A DNA stretch of 64,000 nt from Limnomonas spitsbergensis (taxonomy: Eukaryota > Chlorophyta > Chlorophyceae > Chlamydomonadales): positions 2,741,001 to 2,805,000 of the forward strand of contig JAYJMM010000109.1 of assembly GCA_037349105.1 (NCBI GenBank). The letters are read 5' to 3'. The position numbers and the translations under genes were made by a program. The notes under the pieces were generated by a model. The model worked only from the letters and a program-made list of their open reading frames with translations. It searched no databases and had not been told where the DNA came from. Positions 22,274 through 34,545 of this stretch are shown here, piece after piece; position 1 is the first letter of the stretch; each line of letters begins with the position of its first letter.

Positions 22274-22698
22274 TTTGAAGTAGATGGGACCTGAATTGAT
22301 GACCGATGGCCTTATCTCCTCATGTGGCCACACGCTCGAGTGTGGAGGATCCACACTTGATATAGCCACGCTGGCGCTGGGTGGGGAACGCGGTCGGTTG
22401 CCGTATTCCTAAAGCCAAGCGGAGTTTCCTTTGCCTAGTACTCGCTGTTTACGCCTGAAAGATGAATTTTATGTCAAAGCAAACTTGCTGTGAATCCTAT
22501 CCTCAAATGTTTTACTGGTAACTGAACATTGGCCCGCTTCTTTGCTGGGACGTGTAATCTCGGCAGCTGTCCTTCAACAACAGCTGCAGGTTCTCCATGG
22601 TCACCTGCGAGTCTGCACACGTCGGGTTCCGGAAGGTATAAGAGACTCAGGTCCATTCTTCCTCATCGTCTTCCCCTCGATTAGGTAGTTAGCGCACC
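22274..22698. promoter_or_regulatory. Divergent promoter region (protease gene / TMEM135-like gene)
   Basis: About 425 bp separate the two start codons (22273 minus, 22699 plus), so both genes must be initiated from here. No TATA box or named motif is claimed. The plus-strand start has a good context (GCACCATGGAG). Confidence 0.55.
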
Positions 22699-25600
22699 AT
22701 GGAGATCGTCGAAGCCAGCGCATCGTCCGACGTGGAAATACAGGAATGGCATAGGGCGCTAGAAAGGCTCAGAACCACGTTAATCAGGTCCGCTATTGCT
22801 GGCATGACGCTGAAGGGCGGCCTGCACGCTCTGTCGAGCTTGGTGTCTTTGCTGGGGACGTTACGACAGTCCAAGAGGCGCTCAACGATGGGCCTGTCCT
22901 GGATTGATGCCATAAAGGATACCATTGGGTGCGTCAAGCGTCCATGCCTCTCACGCCATGCATCCTGAGCTTTGCATGCATGAGCGATGCTGCGTCAACT
23001 GGGGCAGTTCGCATGCATGAGCATTGGCTGTTGTTGAGAAGTGTGCGCATGCACAAGCAATGGCTAATCCAACCTGAGGCATATTAAGATGAGGAGTGTG
23101 TGCATACCTTCCTCTGTGACAGGTTCACAGCTTTCCTTGGCGCCATGGGTGGCACCTATGTGCTGGTTGATGAGGGGCTGTCAGCGGTGCTGGGCAAGGA
23201 CAGGTGCGGCCGGGATTCAAGGATGCAGAGATTCCTTACTGGCCAAGCGGCCAACATTGGCAGGAATCCCTTCACTTCCCGATTATTGCCAAACCTGGAC
23301 TGGTCTGGCGGCCATGCAGCGTAGCTGGCCACACCTGGGGCTTCTGGCAAGACAATTGAATGTAGCTAACATGCAGCTGAGTCGCAAAATATGAGCACTA
23401 CAGGGATGACTGATGCAAGTCGGGCTCGATATCCTAATGTCCATAAATCCAACAGCACTGCTGATTGACGAGCCTCGGGGCAGAATACCGCCCGCAGCAA
23501 AGCACCGTGAAACCCCCATGCTGCAGCATCAATGCGTACACACATGCGTATGCACATGCGTACCGGTATGCACATGCGCCATACTGCACAACCGCATGTC
23601 CTTTGACCACCCTCAAGCCTGGGACCCTAAACCCTAACCGCAGGACGTCCAAATGGAGGTCTCTGGTTGCGGGCGCAGTTGCCGGTCAGCTGCTGCGGCT
23701 ACCCGGGACGGAAGCCCGACACCACAGCCTGGCAACGTACGTGCTGCTGCGAGGCCTGACTCTGCTGGTCCGCATTGCCAACAAGCCCGGCGGGGCCAGT
23801 CCTTTGGTCCACAAGCTGCTGGCTCCGACTCGTATGCAGTGAGTACGGATTCCAGCGTTTGTTTTAGCGTGCACCTGACCACCTATGGGGGGCTGCCAGG
23901 CAGCCACCACCGGGTCAATGGGGACCAAACCTTGACCAGCATGTGACCCAGACAGCAGGGCTTGCAGCACTAGGCCCTCTCGGCCATAGACCAAGACGTA
24001 GCTGACGTAAAGTTGAAGCGCGCTATAACAGGCTTGACAAAGCCCAAGCATAGGGATGCCGCCCTGCCAGAAGGAGTGTCTACCCCGACAGGTGCCGCAG
24101 GCCGGCGGTACGCCCGCCCATTTAGGATACGGTTCACGACAAAGGGCAGGCAAGAGGGGCTGGTGCCCCTAGCAGACAATGTGCTGAAGACTATGGTAAT
24201 GCATGCGCAGCTGCTGACCCACTGATGGTCATTTGGTCTCTTTGGCTCCTATTCTGTTGCTATTCTTGGTATATTGTGCCATTGCACCCTCCTGCCCCTG
24301 CAGCTGTCACCTCCCTTACCCTACTCTGTGTCAATCATGCACCTCCTACCCCTGCTGCAACTTGCTGCAAATTAAATTCTTAGTCAATCATGCACCTCTT
24401 GCCCCTGCTGCGATTTGCTGTCAAGCCGATTCTTAGTCGATCATGCACCTCCAGCCCTGCTACTGTTTGCTCCTAAGCCGATTCCTAGTCAATCATGCAC
24501 TTCCTGCCCTGCTACTACGGTATTTACTTCTAAGCTGATTCTAAGTCACTCATGCAGTCATGCACCTGCTTCTGTTTGCTCCTACCCCACAGGCATGGGG
24601 ATACGGCCCTCATGTGCCTCTCAGCTTCCCAGATTGTGTACTCTTTTGTCATGGTGCCCTCGTCGTTGCCCAAGAGCTATGTGCGCTTCATCAACAAGCA
24701 GGCGGCCAAGGAGAGCTGGGTGTTCCAGGCAGTGCGGGTGAGGATGGGAGGCAGTTCGGGTGAGGACGAGAGGCAGTACGTGTGAGGACGGGAGGCAGTA
24801 TGGGTAAGGACAGGAGGCAGTATGGGTGAGGACGGGAGGCAGTACGGGTGATAACGAGAGGCAGTATGGGTGAGGATGCCAGGCTGTACGACTGAAGATG
24901 TCAGGCAGTACGTATGAGGACGCCAGGCTGTACGGGTGAGGATGCCAGACAGGATCGGTGATGATGTCCTGTAATATGAGTGAGGACGCCAGGCTGTAAA
25001 GGTGAGGATGCCAGGCAGTACAGGTGATGACGCCATGTAATATGAGTTGGAGTGACTTCTGAGTGTTGGAAGACCATGGTGCCGGCAACAGGGCAGTATC
25101 AATGTGAGAATGCACCAAACCAGTTCAGGAGATGCCCTACTGTTACCACGGGTGCCACTGGGGACCAAACCATGACCGGCCTAAAGCTAGCAGGCCAAAG
25201 AACAGGGTATGCTGCACCAAGGCCTGCTGGCCAAAGTCCCATTTTTTTCTAGGGTGCAGCTGAAACAACAGGGCATGCTGCACCAGGGGCCCCTGGCTAC
25301 AGGTAGGGAGGCAGCTGATATGTTTGCTGAAGTGCCCTCCGGCAAGCAGCACTGACCTTGTCCGCCGTCGTGCCTCTCCCGACTGCAGGAGCAAGCCCTT
25401 CGCAACTGGACTTGCGCCAGTCCAGGACGCCTGCAGCTCCTGCAGAGCACTCCGTTTGCCAACATGGAGGCGCGCACGCCTTGCGGGTTCTGGCACCCCG
25501 GGCAGAGCTGCCACGTGCATGCAGTCAGCGTGATCCCCAACGCGTACCTGCGGGCGCTGGGAGTCTACGTCCCGATGTATCTGGTGCCCGCGCTCATGGT

Positions 25601-28600
25601 GCACAGGTGGGTGACACGACCGTGTGTCGGCAGGTGTGGACTGTGGAGTCCAGGCAGTACAGGTGGCTGAGTTGCGTAGCTGAGTTTCTGTCACCGTACC
25701 TTCAAGGCGAATTCAGCTGCATTTACCAGTAAGGGCCCGTAAGTACTTGCATGATTCATGAATTACGGCGCAATTGTGCAGCACTCGTGTGGACGCTATG
25801 TCTGCGGGTTGTGGACGGTAAATCTGTGGATGTGGATGCCAGATGGTATTTTCTTTTGCTTTTCATTGGCTAGGACTTTACAAGGTGTGAGACAGGCCGC
25901 CCAACCCTAAACACCTGAGACGGGAACACACAAAGAAGCCCGGGTGCGCATGTGCACGTGTGTCGTCAGCCGAGAAAAGGCAAGCAGGAAACAGGAAAGG
26001 CTCATGACCAACAAGCACTCACACGGCCGCAATAACTCATGCATAAAAAGTTAGATTAAGTTATGAAAAAAGAACTGTCACCCCACCTCAGCACCCCACT
26101 AGCTTCAACACACTACCACCAGAAATCCACCTTAAAACATTTGCGAACGTCTCCACCCAAACCGGAAAAACGGCACCCAGCCAACAGAAGGAGACAGACC
26201 TAACAAGAAGCCAGAAAACGGAGTAGCCTGGACACTAAGAGGGAAAAAGGCAATGTGATACCCGAAGGCATAGCCCCCACCCGCAAAGACACAACTCGAA
26301 GAGTACTGGTAGCAGCCGTAAGGCCCAAATCACCCAGAGGCCCTCTCAACACGATGCAAAACAGCAAACAGGACAAGCACAATTTAAACCAGGGAACGAC
26401 AACACACAGGGGGCGAGAGCCGAGAGGGGGCACAGCGACCGAATGAGTCAATTGGATTGCACAGCAAAGGGGGATGTCTCCCGGGGACCAGCACTCGCCG
26501 AGTGGGAGAGGTGGATAGTCAAATTGTCCATAGGGGGCCGATATTTGGATGTGGACAGTGGACCTGCAAGTGTAGACGGTACATCTGCGGGTGTGGACAG
26601 TGGAATTGTGGGTATGGACGGTGCACATGCCATTTTGATCTACAGCTTGCAGCTGGTGGCAGCAGTAAAGGCGGGATGACTAGGACCCGCACGTCCAGGT
26701 TGGCCACGTTATGATGTCTTGCACGAGCTTCATCCTGAATGATCCATTACCGGTTTATACCATTGCCTGATTGGCAGAGTGGCAGTCTGTACAGGGGAGT
26801 CTTGTGGCAGCTTGATCATGGTACAGAATCCACCCCTTGATAATGGTTCAGAATCCACCCCTTGATCATGGTACAGAATTCCCCCCCTTGATCATGGTAC
26901 AGAATCCCCCCCTTGATCATGGTACAGAATCCACCCCTTGATCATGGTACAGAATCCACCCCTTGATCATGGTTCAGAATCCACCCCTTGATCATGGTAC
27001 AGAATCCACCCCTTGATCATGGTACAGAATCCACCCCTTGATCATGGTACAGAATCTACCCCTTGATCATGGTACAGAATCCACCCCTTGATCATGGTAC
27101 AGAATCCACCCCTTGATCATGGTACAGAATCCACCCCTTGATCATGGTACAGAATCCACCCCTTGATCATGGTACAGAATCCACCCCTTGATCATGGTAC
27201 AGAATCCACCCCTTGATCATGGTACAGAATCCACCCCTTGATCATGGTACAGAATCCACCCCTTGATCATGGTTCAGAATCCACCCCTTGATCATGGTTC
27301 AGAATTCCCCCCCTTGTTGCCATATCGTTCCTCCTTGTTGCCATATTGTGGCCTGTGAATGGGTCCCTCTGTCCCTCCCCTCGTGCGCAACAGAAAGCAA
27401 CTGATCAAGAAGCCTCTGGAGATCTTGCCCAAGGTCGCAATGGGGATCGCCCGCTCCAGTCTGTTCCTCACAATGTACATCGCTGTTGGCTTTGGCGGTG
27501 AGGAGCAAGCAACCTGGAAATCGTGAACATCATACCGTCGCCTGCTTCCTTCACATCGCCTGGGTGTACTCCATCAAAGCATAATTTGGTACTCTGCGAT
27601 ATGTCAGCATCCGCAGCCCCGCACCCTTTGACGTCATGACTAGCCACCGCTATTACTTACTGAAGGATGCCTAATCCTAGCCTCCCTCTGTGTCCCTCTG
27701 GTCATGCTTCAGCTGTGTGCGGTGCCATCAATGCTTGTGGCACCGTGTCCGGGCCAATTATTGCTGGATCTGTGTGGGTGGGTGGCCTGGCCACGCTGCT
27801 GGAGAAGAAGTCCAGGCGTATGGAGCTGGCCATGTACTGCCTGTCCCGCGCGGTGGAGTCATTCAGCAGGTCAGAATAGAATGACAACCGGCCATGTACT
27901 GCCTGTCCTGTGCGGTGGAGTCATTCAGCAGGTGAGAATAGAATGACAGCTGGCCATGTACTGCCTGTCCCGCGCGGTGGAGTCATTCAGCAGGTGAGAA
28001 TAGAATGACAGCCGGCCATGTACTGCCTGTCCCGCGCGGAGGAGTCATTCAGCAGGTGAGAATAGAATGACAGCCGGCCATGTACTGCCTGTCTTGCGCG
28101 GTGGAGTCATTCAGCAGGTGAGAATAGAATGACAGCTGGCTATGTACTGCCTGTCCCGTGCGGTGGAGTCGTGCAGCAAGTAAGCAAAGAATGACAGCCG
28201 GCCATGTACTGCCTGTCCCGTGCAGTGGAGTCATTCAGCAGGTCAGAATAGAATGACAGCCGGCCATGTACTGCCTGTCCCGCGCGGTGGAGTCATTCAG
28301 CAGGTGAGAAAAGAATGACAGCCGGCCATATACTGCCTGTCCCGCGCGGTGGAGTCATTCAGCAGGTCAGAATAGAATGACAGCCGGCCATGTACTGCCT
28401 GTCCCGTGCGGTGGAGTCATTCAGCAGGTCAGAATAGAATGACAGCTGTCCATGTACTGCCTGTCCCGCGCAGTGGAGTCATTTAGCAGGTGAGAATAGA
28501 ATGACAGCTGGCCATGTACTGCCTGTCCCGTGCGGTGGAGTCATTCAGCAGGTGAGAATAGAATGACAGCTGGCCACGTACTCCCTGTCCTGTGCGGTGG

Positions 28601-31600
28601 AGTCATTCAGCAGGTCAGAATAGAATGACAGCCGGCCATGTACTGCCTGTCTTGTGCGGTGGAGTTGTGCAGCAGGTGAGAATAGAATGACAGCTGGCCA
28701 TGTACTGCCTGTCCCGCGCGGTGGAGTCATTCAGCAGGTGAGAATAGAATGACAGCCGGCCATATACTGCCTGTCCCGTGCGGTGGAGTCATTCAGCAGG
28801 TCAGAATAGAATGACAACCGGCCATGTACTGCCTGTCTTGTGCGGTGGAGTCATTCAGCAGGTGAGAATAGAATGACAGCTGGCCATATACTGCCTGTCC
28901 CGTGCGGTGGAGTCATTCAGCAGGTCAGAATAGATTGACAACCGGCCATGTACTGCCTGTCTTGTGCGGTGGAGTTGTGCAGCAGGTGAGAATAGAATGA
29001 CAGCTGGCCATGTACTGCCTGTCCCGCGCGGTGGAGTCATTCAGCAGGTGAGAATAGAATGACAGCCGGCCATATACTGCCTGTCCCGTGCGGTGGAGTC
29101 ATTCAGCAGGTCAGAATAGAATGACAACCGGCCATGTACTGCCTGTCCCGCGCGGTGGAGTCGTGCAGCAGGTGAGAATAGAATGACAGCCGGCCATATA
29201 CTGCCTGTCCCGTGCGGTGGAGTCATTCAGCAGGTCAGAATAGAATGACAACCGGCCATATACTGCCAGTCCCGCGCGGTGGAGTCATTCAGCAGGTGAG
29301 AATAGAATGACAGCCGGCCATGTACTGCCTGTCACGCGCGGTGGAGTCATTCAGCAGGTCAAAATAGAATGACAACCGGCCATGGACTGCCTGTCCCGCG
29401 CGGTGGAGTCGTGCAGCAGGTGAGAATAGAATGACAGCCGGCCATATACTGCCTGTCCCGCGCGGTGGAGTCATTCAGCAGGTCAGAATAGAATGACAAC
29501 CGGCCATATACTGCCAGTCCCGCGCGGTGGAGTCATTCAGCAGGTGAGAATAGAATGACAGCCGGCCATGTACTGCCTGTCACGCGCGGTGGAGACATTC
29601 AGCAGGTGAGAATAGAATGACAGCCGGCCATGTACTGCCTGTCCCGTGCGGTGGAGTCATTCAGCAGGTGAGAATAGAATGACAGCCGGCCATGTACTGC
29701 CTGTCTTGCGCGGTGGAGTCGTGCAGCTGGTGAGAATAAAATGACAGCTGGCTATGTACTGCCTGTCCCGTGCGGTGGAGTCGTGCAGCAAGTAAGCAAA
29801 GAATGACACCTGGCCATGTACTGCCTGTCCCGTGCGGTGGAGTCATTCAGCAGGTCAGAATAGAATGACAGCCGGCCATGTACTGCCTGTCCCGCGCGGT
29901 GGAGTCATTCAGCAGGTGAGAAAAGAATGACAGCCGGCTATGTACTGCCTGTCCCGTGCGGTGGAGTCATTCAGCAGGTGAGAATAGAATGACAGCCGGC
30001 CATATACTGCCTGTCCCGTGCGGTGGAGTCATTCAGCAGGTCAGAATAGATTGACAACCGGCCATGTACTGCCTGTCTTGTGCGGTGGAGTTGTGCAGCA
30101 GGTGAGAATAGAATGACAGCTGGCCATGTACTGCCTGTCCCGCGCGGTGGAGTCATTCAGCAGGTGAGAATAGAATGACAGCCGGCCATATACTGCCTGT
30201 CCCGTGCGGTGGAGTCATTCAGCAGGTCAGAATAGAATGACAACCGGCCATGTACTGCCTGTCTTGTGCGGTGGAGTCATTCAGCAGGTGAGAATAGAAT
30301 GACAGCTGGCCATATACTGCCTGTCCCGTGCGGTGGAGTCATTCAGCAGGTCAGAATAGATTGACAACCGGCCATGTACTGCCTGTCTTGTGCGGTGGAG
30401 TTGTGCAGCAGGTGAGAATAGAATGACAGCTGGCCATGTACTGCCTGTCCCGCGCGGTGGAGTCATTCAGCAGGTGAGAATAGAATGACAGCCGGCCATA
30501 TACTGCCTGTCCCGTGCGGTGGAGTCATTCAGCAGGTCAGAATAGAATGACAACCGGCCATGTACTGCCTGTCCCGCGCGGTGGAGTCGTGCAGCAGGTG
30601 AGAATAGAATGACAGCCGGCCATATACTGCCTGTCCCGTGCGGTGGAGTCATTCAGCAGGTCAGAATAGAATGACAACCGGCCATATACTGCCAGTCCCG
30701 CGCGGTGGAGTCATTCAGCAGGTGAGAATAGAATGACAGCCGGCCATGTACTGCCTGTCACGCGCGGTGGAGTCATTCAGCAGGTCAAAATAGAATGACA
30801 ACCGGCCATGGACTGCCTGTCCCGCGCGGTGGAGTCGTGCAGCAGGTGAGAATAGAATGACAGCCGGCCATATACTGCCTGTCCCGCGCGGTGGAGTCAT
30901 TCAGCAGGTCAGAATAGAATGACAACCGGCCATATACTGCCAGTCCCGCGCGGTGGAGTCATTCAGCAGGTGAGAATAGAATGACAGCCGGCCATGTACT
31001 GCCTGTCACGCGCGGTGGAGACATTCAGCAGGTGAGAATAGAATGACAGCCGGCCATGTACTGCCTGTCCCGTGCGGTGGAGTCATTCAGCAGGTGAGAA
31101 TAGAATGACAGCCGGCCATGTACTGCCTGTCTTGCGCGGTGGAGTCGTGCAGCTGGTGAGAATAAAATGACAGCTGGCTATGTACTGCCTGTCCCGTGCG
31201 GTGGAGTCGTGCAGCAAGTAAGCAAAGAATGACACCTGGCCATGTACTGCCTGTCCCGTGCGGTGGAGTCATTCAGCAGGTCAGAATAGAATGACAGCCG
31301 GCCATGTACTGCCTGTCCCGCGCGGTGGAGTCATTCAGCAGGTGAGAAAAGAATGACAGCCGGCCATGTACTGCCTGTCCCGTGCGGTGGAGTCATTCAG
31401 CAGGTGAGAATAGAATGACAGCCGGCCATGTACTGCCTGTCCCGTGCGGTGGAGTCATTCAGCAGGTGAGAATAGAATGACAGCCGGCCATGTACTGCCT
31501 GTCCCGTGCGGTGGAGTCATTCAGCAGGTGACAATATAATGACAGCCGGCCATGTACTGCCTGTCCCGTGCGGTGGAGTCATTCAGCAGGTCAGAATAGA

Positions 31601-33826
31601 ATGACAGCTGGCCATGTACTGCCTGTCCCGCGCAGTGGAGTCATTCAGCAGGTGAGAAAAGAATGACAGCCGGCCATGTACTGCCTGTCCCGTGCGGTGG
31701 AGTCATTCAGCAGGTGAGAAGATAATGACAGCTGGCCATGTACTGCCTGTCCCGCGCAGTGGAGTCATTCAGCAGGTGAGAAAAGAATGACAGCAGGCCA
31801 TGTACTGCCTGTCTTGTGCGGTGGAGTCATTCAGCAGGTGAGAAGATAATGACAGCTGGCCATGTACTGCCTGTCCCGCGCAGTGGAGTCATTCAGCAGG
31901 TGAGAAAAGAATGACAGCAGGCCATGTACTGCCTGTCTTGTGCGGTGGAGTCATTCAGCAGGTGAGAATATAATGACAGCCGGCCATGTACTGCCTGTCC
32001 CGTGCGGTGGAGTCGTGCAGCAGGTGAGAATAGAATGACAGCCGGCCATATACTGCCTGTCCCTGGTATAGCTTTATCTTGTCATTGGCCCTCCAACCCT
32101 TTCCTGTGCCCTGTCCCCAGGTGCCTGCTTGAGTGGGGGGTGATCAACGCGGACCTGCTGCCAAAGCGGCTAGATGTGCTGCTCTTTTCAGCGGGCTGCG
32201 CAGCCATCATGCACTGCTACAGCGGGGACGAGGGGCGGCACAGGGACGTGTTCAAATCCAAGTACCTGAATGTGCTGGACTTCATCTTTGGCAATGTCGG
32301 TGAGTGTGCTTTAGTTTATTGTGGAAATTTTGACTTACGAAGGGGAAGAAAGAGGTCCTGGCCCAAAGAGGCTCGCTTCCAAGTTCAAATCCCCAGTCCA
32401 ACCCAGAGGTCCAACCAGTGCTATACGCCCAACCCCAAGCTCGAAACCCAGATAAATCCGCTCCCGGCACACTATCCAACCAGCATTGTGCACCCAAACC
32501 TAAGCCCTTAACCCCAGATAGGTCTACTCCCTAGCCATCCTCCAAACAGGTCTCTGCCCCCAACCCTAAGCCCTAAACCGCAGATAAGCCCGATCCCCAC
32601 CCCCGCTCCAACCAGTGCTGTGCCTCCTACCTTGCTGAGCAGGCATGCAAACCGGCTCGATCGCCCACCTGCCCAGCAACCGGGACCTGATCCAGAAGGC
32701 CACACAGAAAGTGATCCGAACCTTCTCGCGAGGGAGCCTCGACATTGAGCATCAGACCGGGAGGGTGCACGCGTCTGCCTCGGCAGGCAGCGCCATGCGG
32801 CTGCTCAAGGAGTCGGCCAGGGAGCGCCGCGAGCATGGCAGCAGCAATGCACTCAAGGACCTGGGCTATGTTGTGGAGCAGCACGGGGCGAGCGGGGTCC
32901 TGCCTGCAGCAACGGCAGCGAGCAGCAGCTCGGCAGTGGGCGCGAGCGGCTGCGGCCCAACGTGGGCATGGCGGGACGCAGAGCGACCCAGCAGCAACAG
33001 ACTCAGCGGCGAAACAGAGGGCACAGAGCGGAAATCACGCCGGGGACTGACGAAGAGCGCGTCAGAGCCTAGTGAGTGATGGATCTGCCTTGAAGGCCTC
33101 AGTGGGTGCAGGTGAAAGGCCAAATTCAAATTTGAAATACTTGTCCTGGAGGCAGCTGTCTATCCCGCGTTGGTGTTGCCCGAGTGCTGCTCATTATCTG
33201 AGCCACTTCCCTGCAGTTATAATCTCACTGTACCGGCGCGGATATGGCTTTGGCCCAGGCTACGCTGCTTCCTTAACTCTCACACCCCCCCACGGGGCGT
33301 AGCTTTCTCTCTTGCAGTGCTTTTAGTTGTTTATGGATTGTGTCAACGTGTGAGGGGGCTGCTGTGGCCTAAATGCTGTTTACTTCAGGGTGCTTCAGCA
33401 ACGATTCAGATCCATCATGTCCTACGGCGGTGGGGTCCTGGGGTAGCAAGCCTTGCTGCTCAGGCCACCAACCTGAGGCCGGCCAGATTATGGTCCCCAC
33501 TGGCTTAGTGATGGCTGTTCAGCGGCCCTCCAATGGTGGTCGGGTCCTCCACAAGAGCCGTGCCTCAAGCATGCACCCTCTTCTGTTGTACAGGCTTCTC
33601 AGGAATGGGGGAGGTTCGTGTCCATGGTCAGGGCAGGGTCTTGGAGAGCTTGACGCAGAGGATGGAGACAGAGGCGTTGTTGGCCAAGCTGTCAAAGCCG
33701 CCTCTGTCACCCGTGCGAGAGGATGCTTGTGGGAGGAACGCCCTCAGCCCTCATCCATCCATTGACGGTCCCCTTCCAGATGTCTGCACGGGTGGAGCAG
33801 AAACCAGCTGGACTGAAATTAGATGA
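22699..33826 (+). CDS. TMEM135-like multi-pass organelle membrane protein, 656 aa
   Basis: Ten exons join in phase (1971 nt): 22699-22928, 23123-23203, 23644-23838, 24593-24737, 25389-25606, 27394-27497, 27713-27869, 32121-32299, 32643-33071, 33594-33826. Recognisable TMEM135 signatures: FTAFLGAMGGTY, SLVAGAVAGQLLRLP, HGDTALMCLSASQIVYSFVM with SLPKSYVRFINKQ, the Cys-rich block CGFWHPGQSCHVH ... LGVYVPMYLVPALM, then GPIIAGSVWVGGLATLLEKK and NADLLPKRLDVLLF. In animals TMEM135 is a peroxisomal/mitochondrial membrane protein affecting lipid and organelle dynamics; here location is inferred. The Cys-rich block, N-terminal in the animal protein, lies between two membrane halves. The last two exons encode a low-complexity Ser/Arg/Ala-rich tail. 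If intron 9 is retained a stop at 33079 gives 581 aa. Introns 4 and 7 carry splice-donor arrays. Confidence 0.85.
24725..25045 (+). repeat. 22-bp splice-donor minisatellite, 14 copies (TMEM135-like intron 4)
   Basis: The exon ends ...CCAGGCAGTGCGG with donor GTGAGG at 24738. The next 308 bp are 14 successive 22-bp units of GTGAGGACGGGAGGCAGTAC plus GG, i.e. the donor followed by a copy of the exon end. About half keep a GTGAGG donor; the distal copies decay. Confidence 0.9.
26811..27316 (+). repeat. 26-bp minisatellite, about 19 copies (TMEM135-like intron 5)
   Basis: Unit CTTGATCATGGTACAGAATC plus CACCCC, very homogeneous, ending about 80 bp before the acceptor of exon 27394-27497. The unit has ACAG/AA and TGATCA words that weakly resemble the exon start (CAACAG/AAAGCAACTGATCAAG), but a derivation from it is not clear. 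Confidence 0.9.
27828..32062 (+). repeat. 62-bp splice-donor minisatellite, about 68 copies (TMEM135-like intron 7)
   Basis: The first unit is the end of exon 27713-27869 (GGCCATGTACTGCCTGTCCC ... TCATTCAGCAG) plus donor GTCAGA and 14 bp of intron. The unit start returns in exact register at 32044 (68 x 62 bp), so essentially no net indels. Most later copies carry the stronger GTGAGA donor. Every unit has an in-frame TAG just after the donor, so only the first border yields full-length protein. It contains about 1.3-kb higher-order blocks repeating at 1426 bp (23 units). Confidence 0.95.
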
Positions 33827-34454
33827 TCAGCGTGGGAGAGGGGAGGGTGGGCCCCGCTGAACGCAGGGCCCAGAGGAGTAACGCCATTGATTGACCTTTG
33901 CCATACTGCAGGTGTTTCCTGATGGGAAGCCCAGGAAGGCCACTGGTTTAATTTGTTCTCTGTCCTAGTTTATCGTATTGCTCAAACTGGTTTGCAGGCA
34001 ACCGTCTCACGCATCAAACTAGACACTATGCTAAACATCCAACAAATCTGGCTCTGCGTCGCCCTGCTGTGATTTGTCGGATCTGAGTTGATACACGGAG
34101 ACGTATGCGGTATGTACCACCGGTATGTACTGTACAGGGTACTTCATAACTGTTTTATGATTCCTGGCTTCAGGTCATGAATTTCCTGAATGCCGCACCT
34201 GGGTGATTTCCCTCTGAATCTACAAGTTGGTTTGCAGGAGAGTGAAGGAGCAACAGAGTGCTTCCGTGAGGTTTTGTTGTTCAAAACAAATATGGAATTT
34301 TGACCAGGGGCGGCAACCAGTGGTTCTGGGGCGGGAATCTTGGTTGAGGCGCTTGTTGTGTATCCTAGAGCATATGCGTGGCAATAAAACGAATACTCGG
34401 ATTGCTTTAAGCTGGCCAGGGCCATTTGGCAGTCGATTTGGTGCCCTCTAGCGA

Positions 34455-34545
34455 AAGTCGATGACATTACACCTCTGGGCCCTTGAGGTTGAGGGATCGA
34501 ACCCGCCACACGATCTTCTCTCTCCCCCCGACTAGAGCGCCGGGT
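34455..34545 (-). mobile_element. tRNA-derived SINE-like fragment (B-box)
   Basis: On the minus strand GGCGGGTTCGATCCCTCAACC contains a textbook pol III B-box (GGTTCGATCCC) preceded about 45 bp upstream by GGCGCTCTAGTCGG, an A-box-like word. No cloverleaf could be drawn, so it is not called a tRNA. Confidence 0.4.

Noticed and set aside
27828..32062. CRISPR-like regular array
   Set aside because: Units are contiguous 62-bp copies with no unique spacers, in a eukaryotic intron.
32643..33079. Stop at 33079 as the end of the TMEM135-like gene
   Set aside because: A GTGAGT donor at 33072 joins in phase to an acceptor at 33594 with a further open exon to 33826; kept as an alternative only.
34500..34545. 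tRNA gene on the minus strand
   Set aside because: A B-box is present, but no acceptor stem or anticodon arm could be folded; kept only as a SINE-like fragment.
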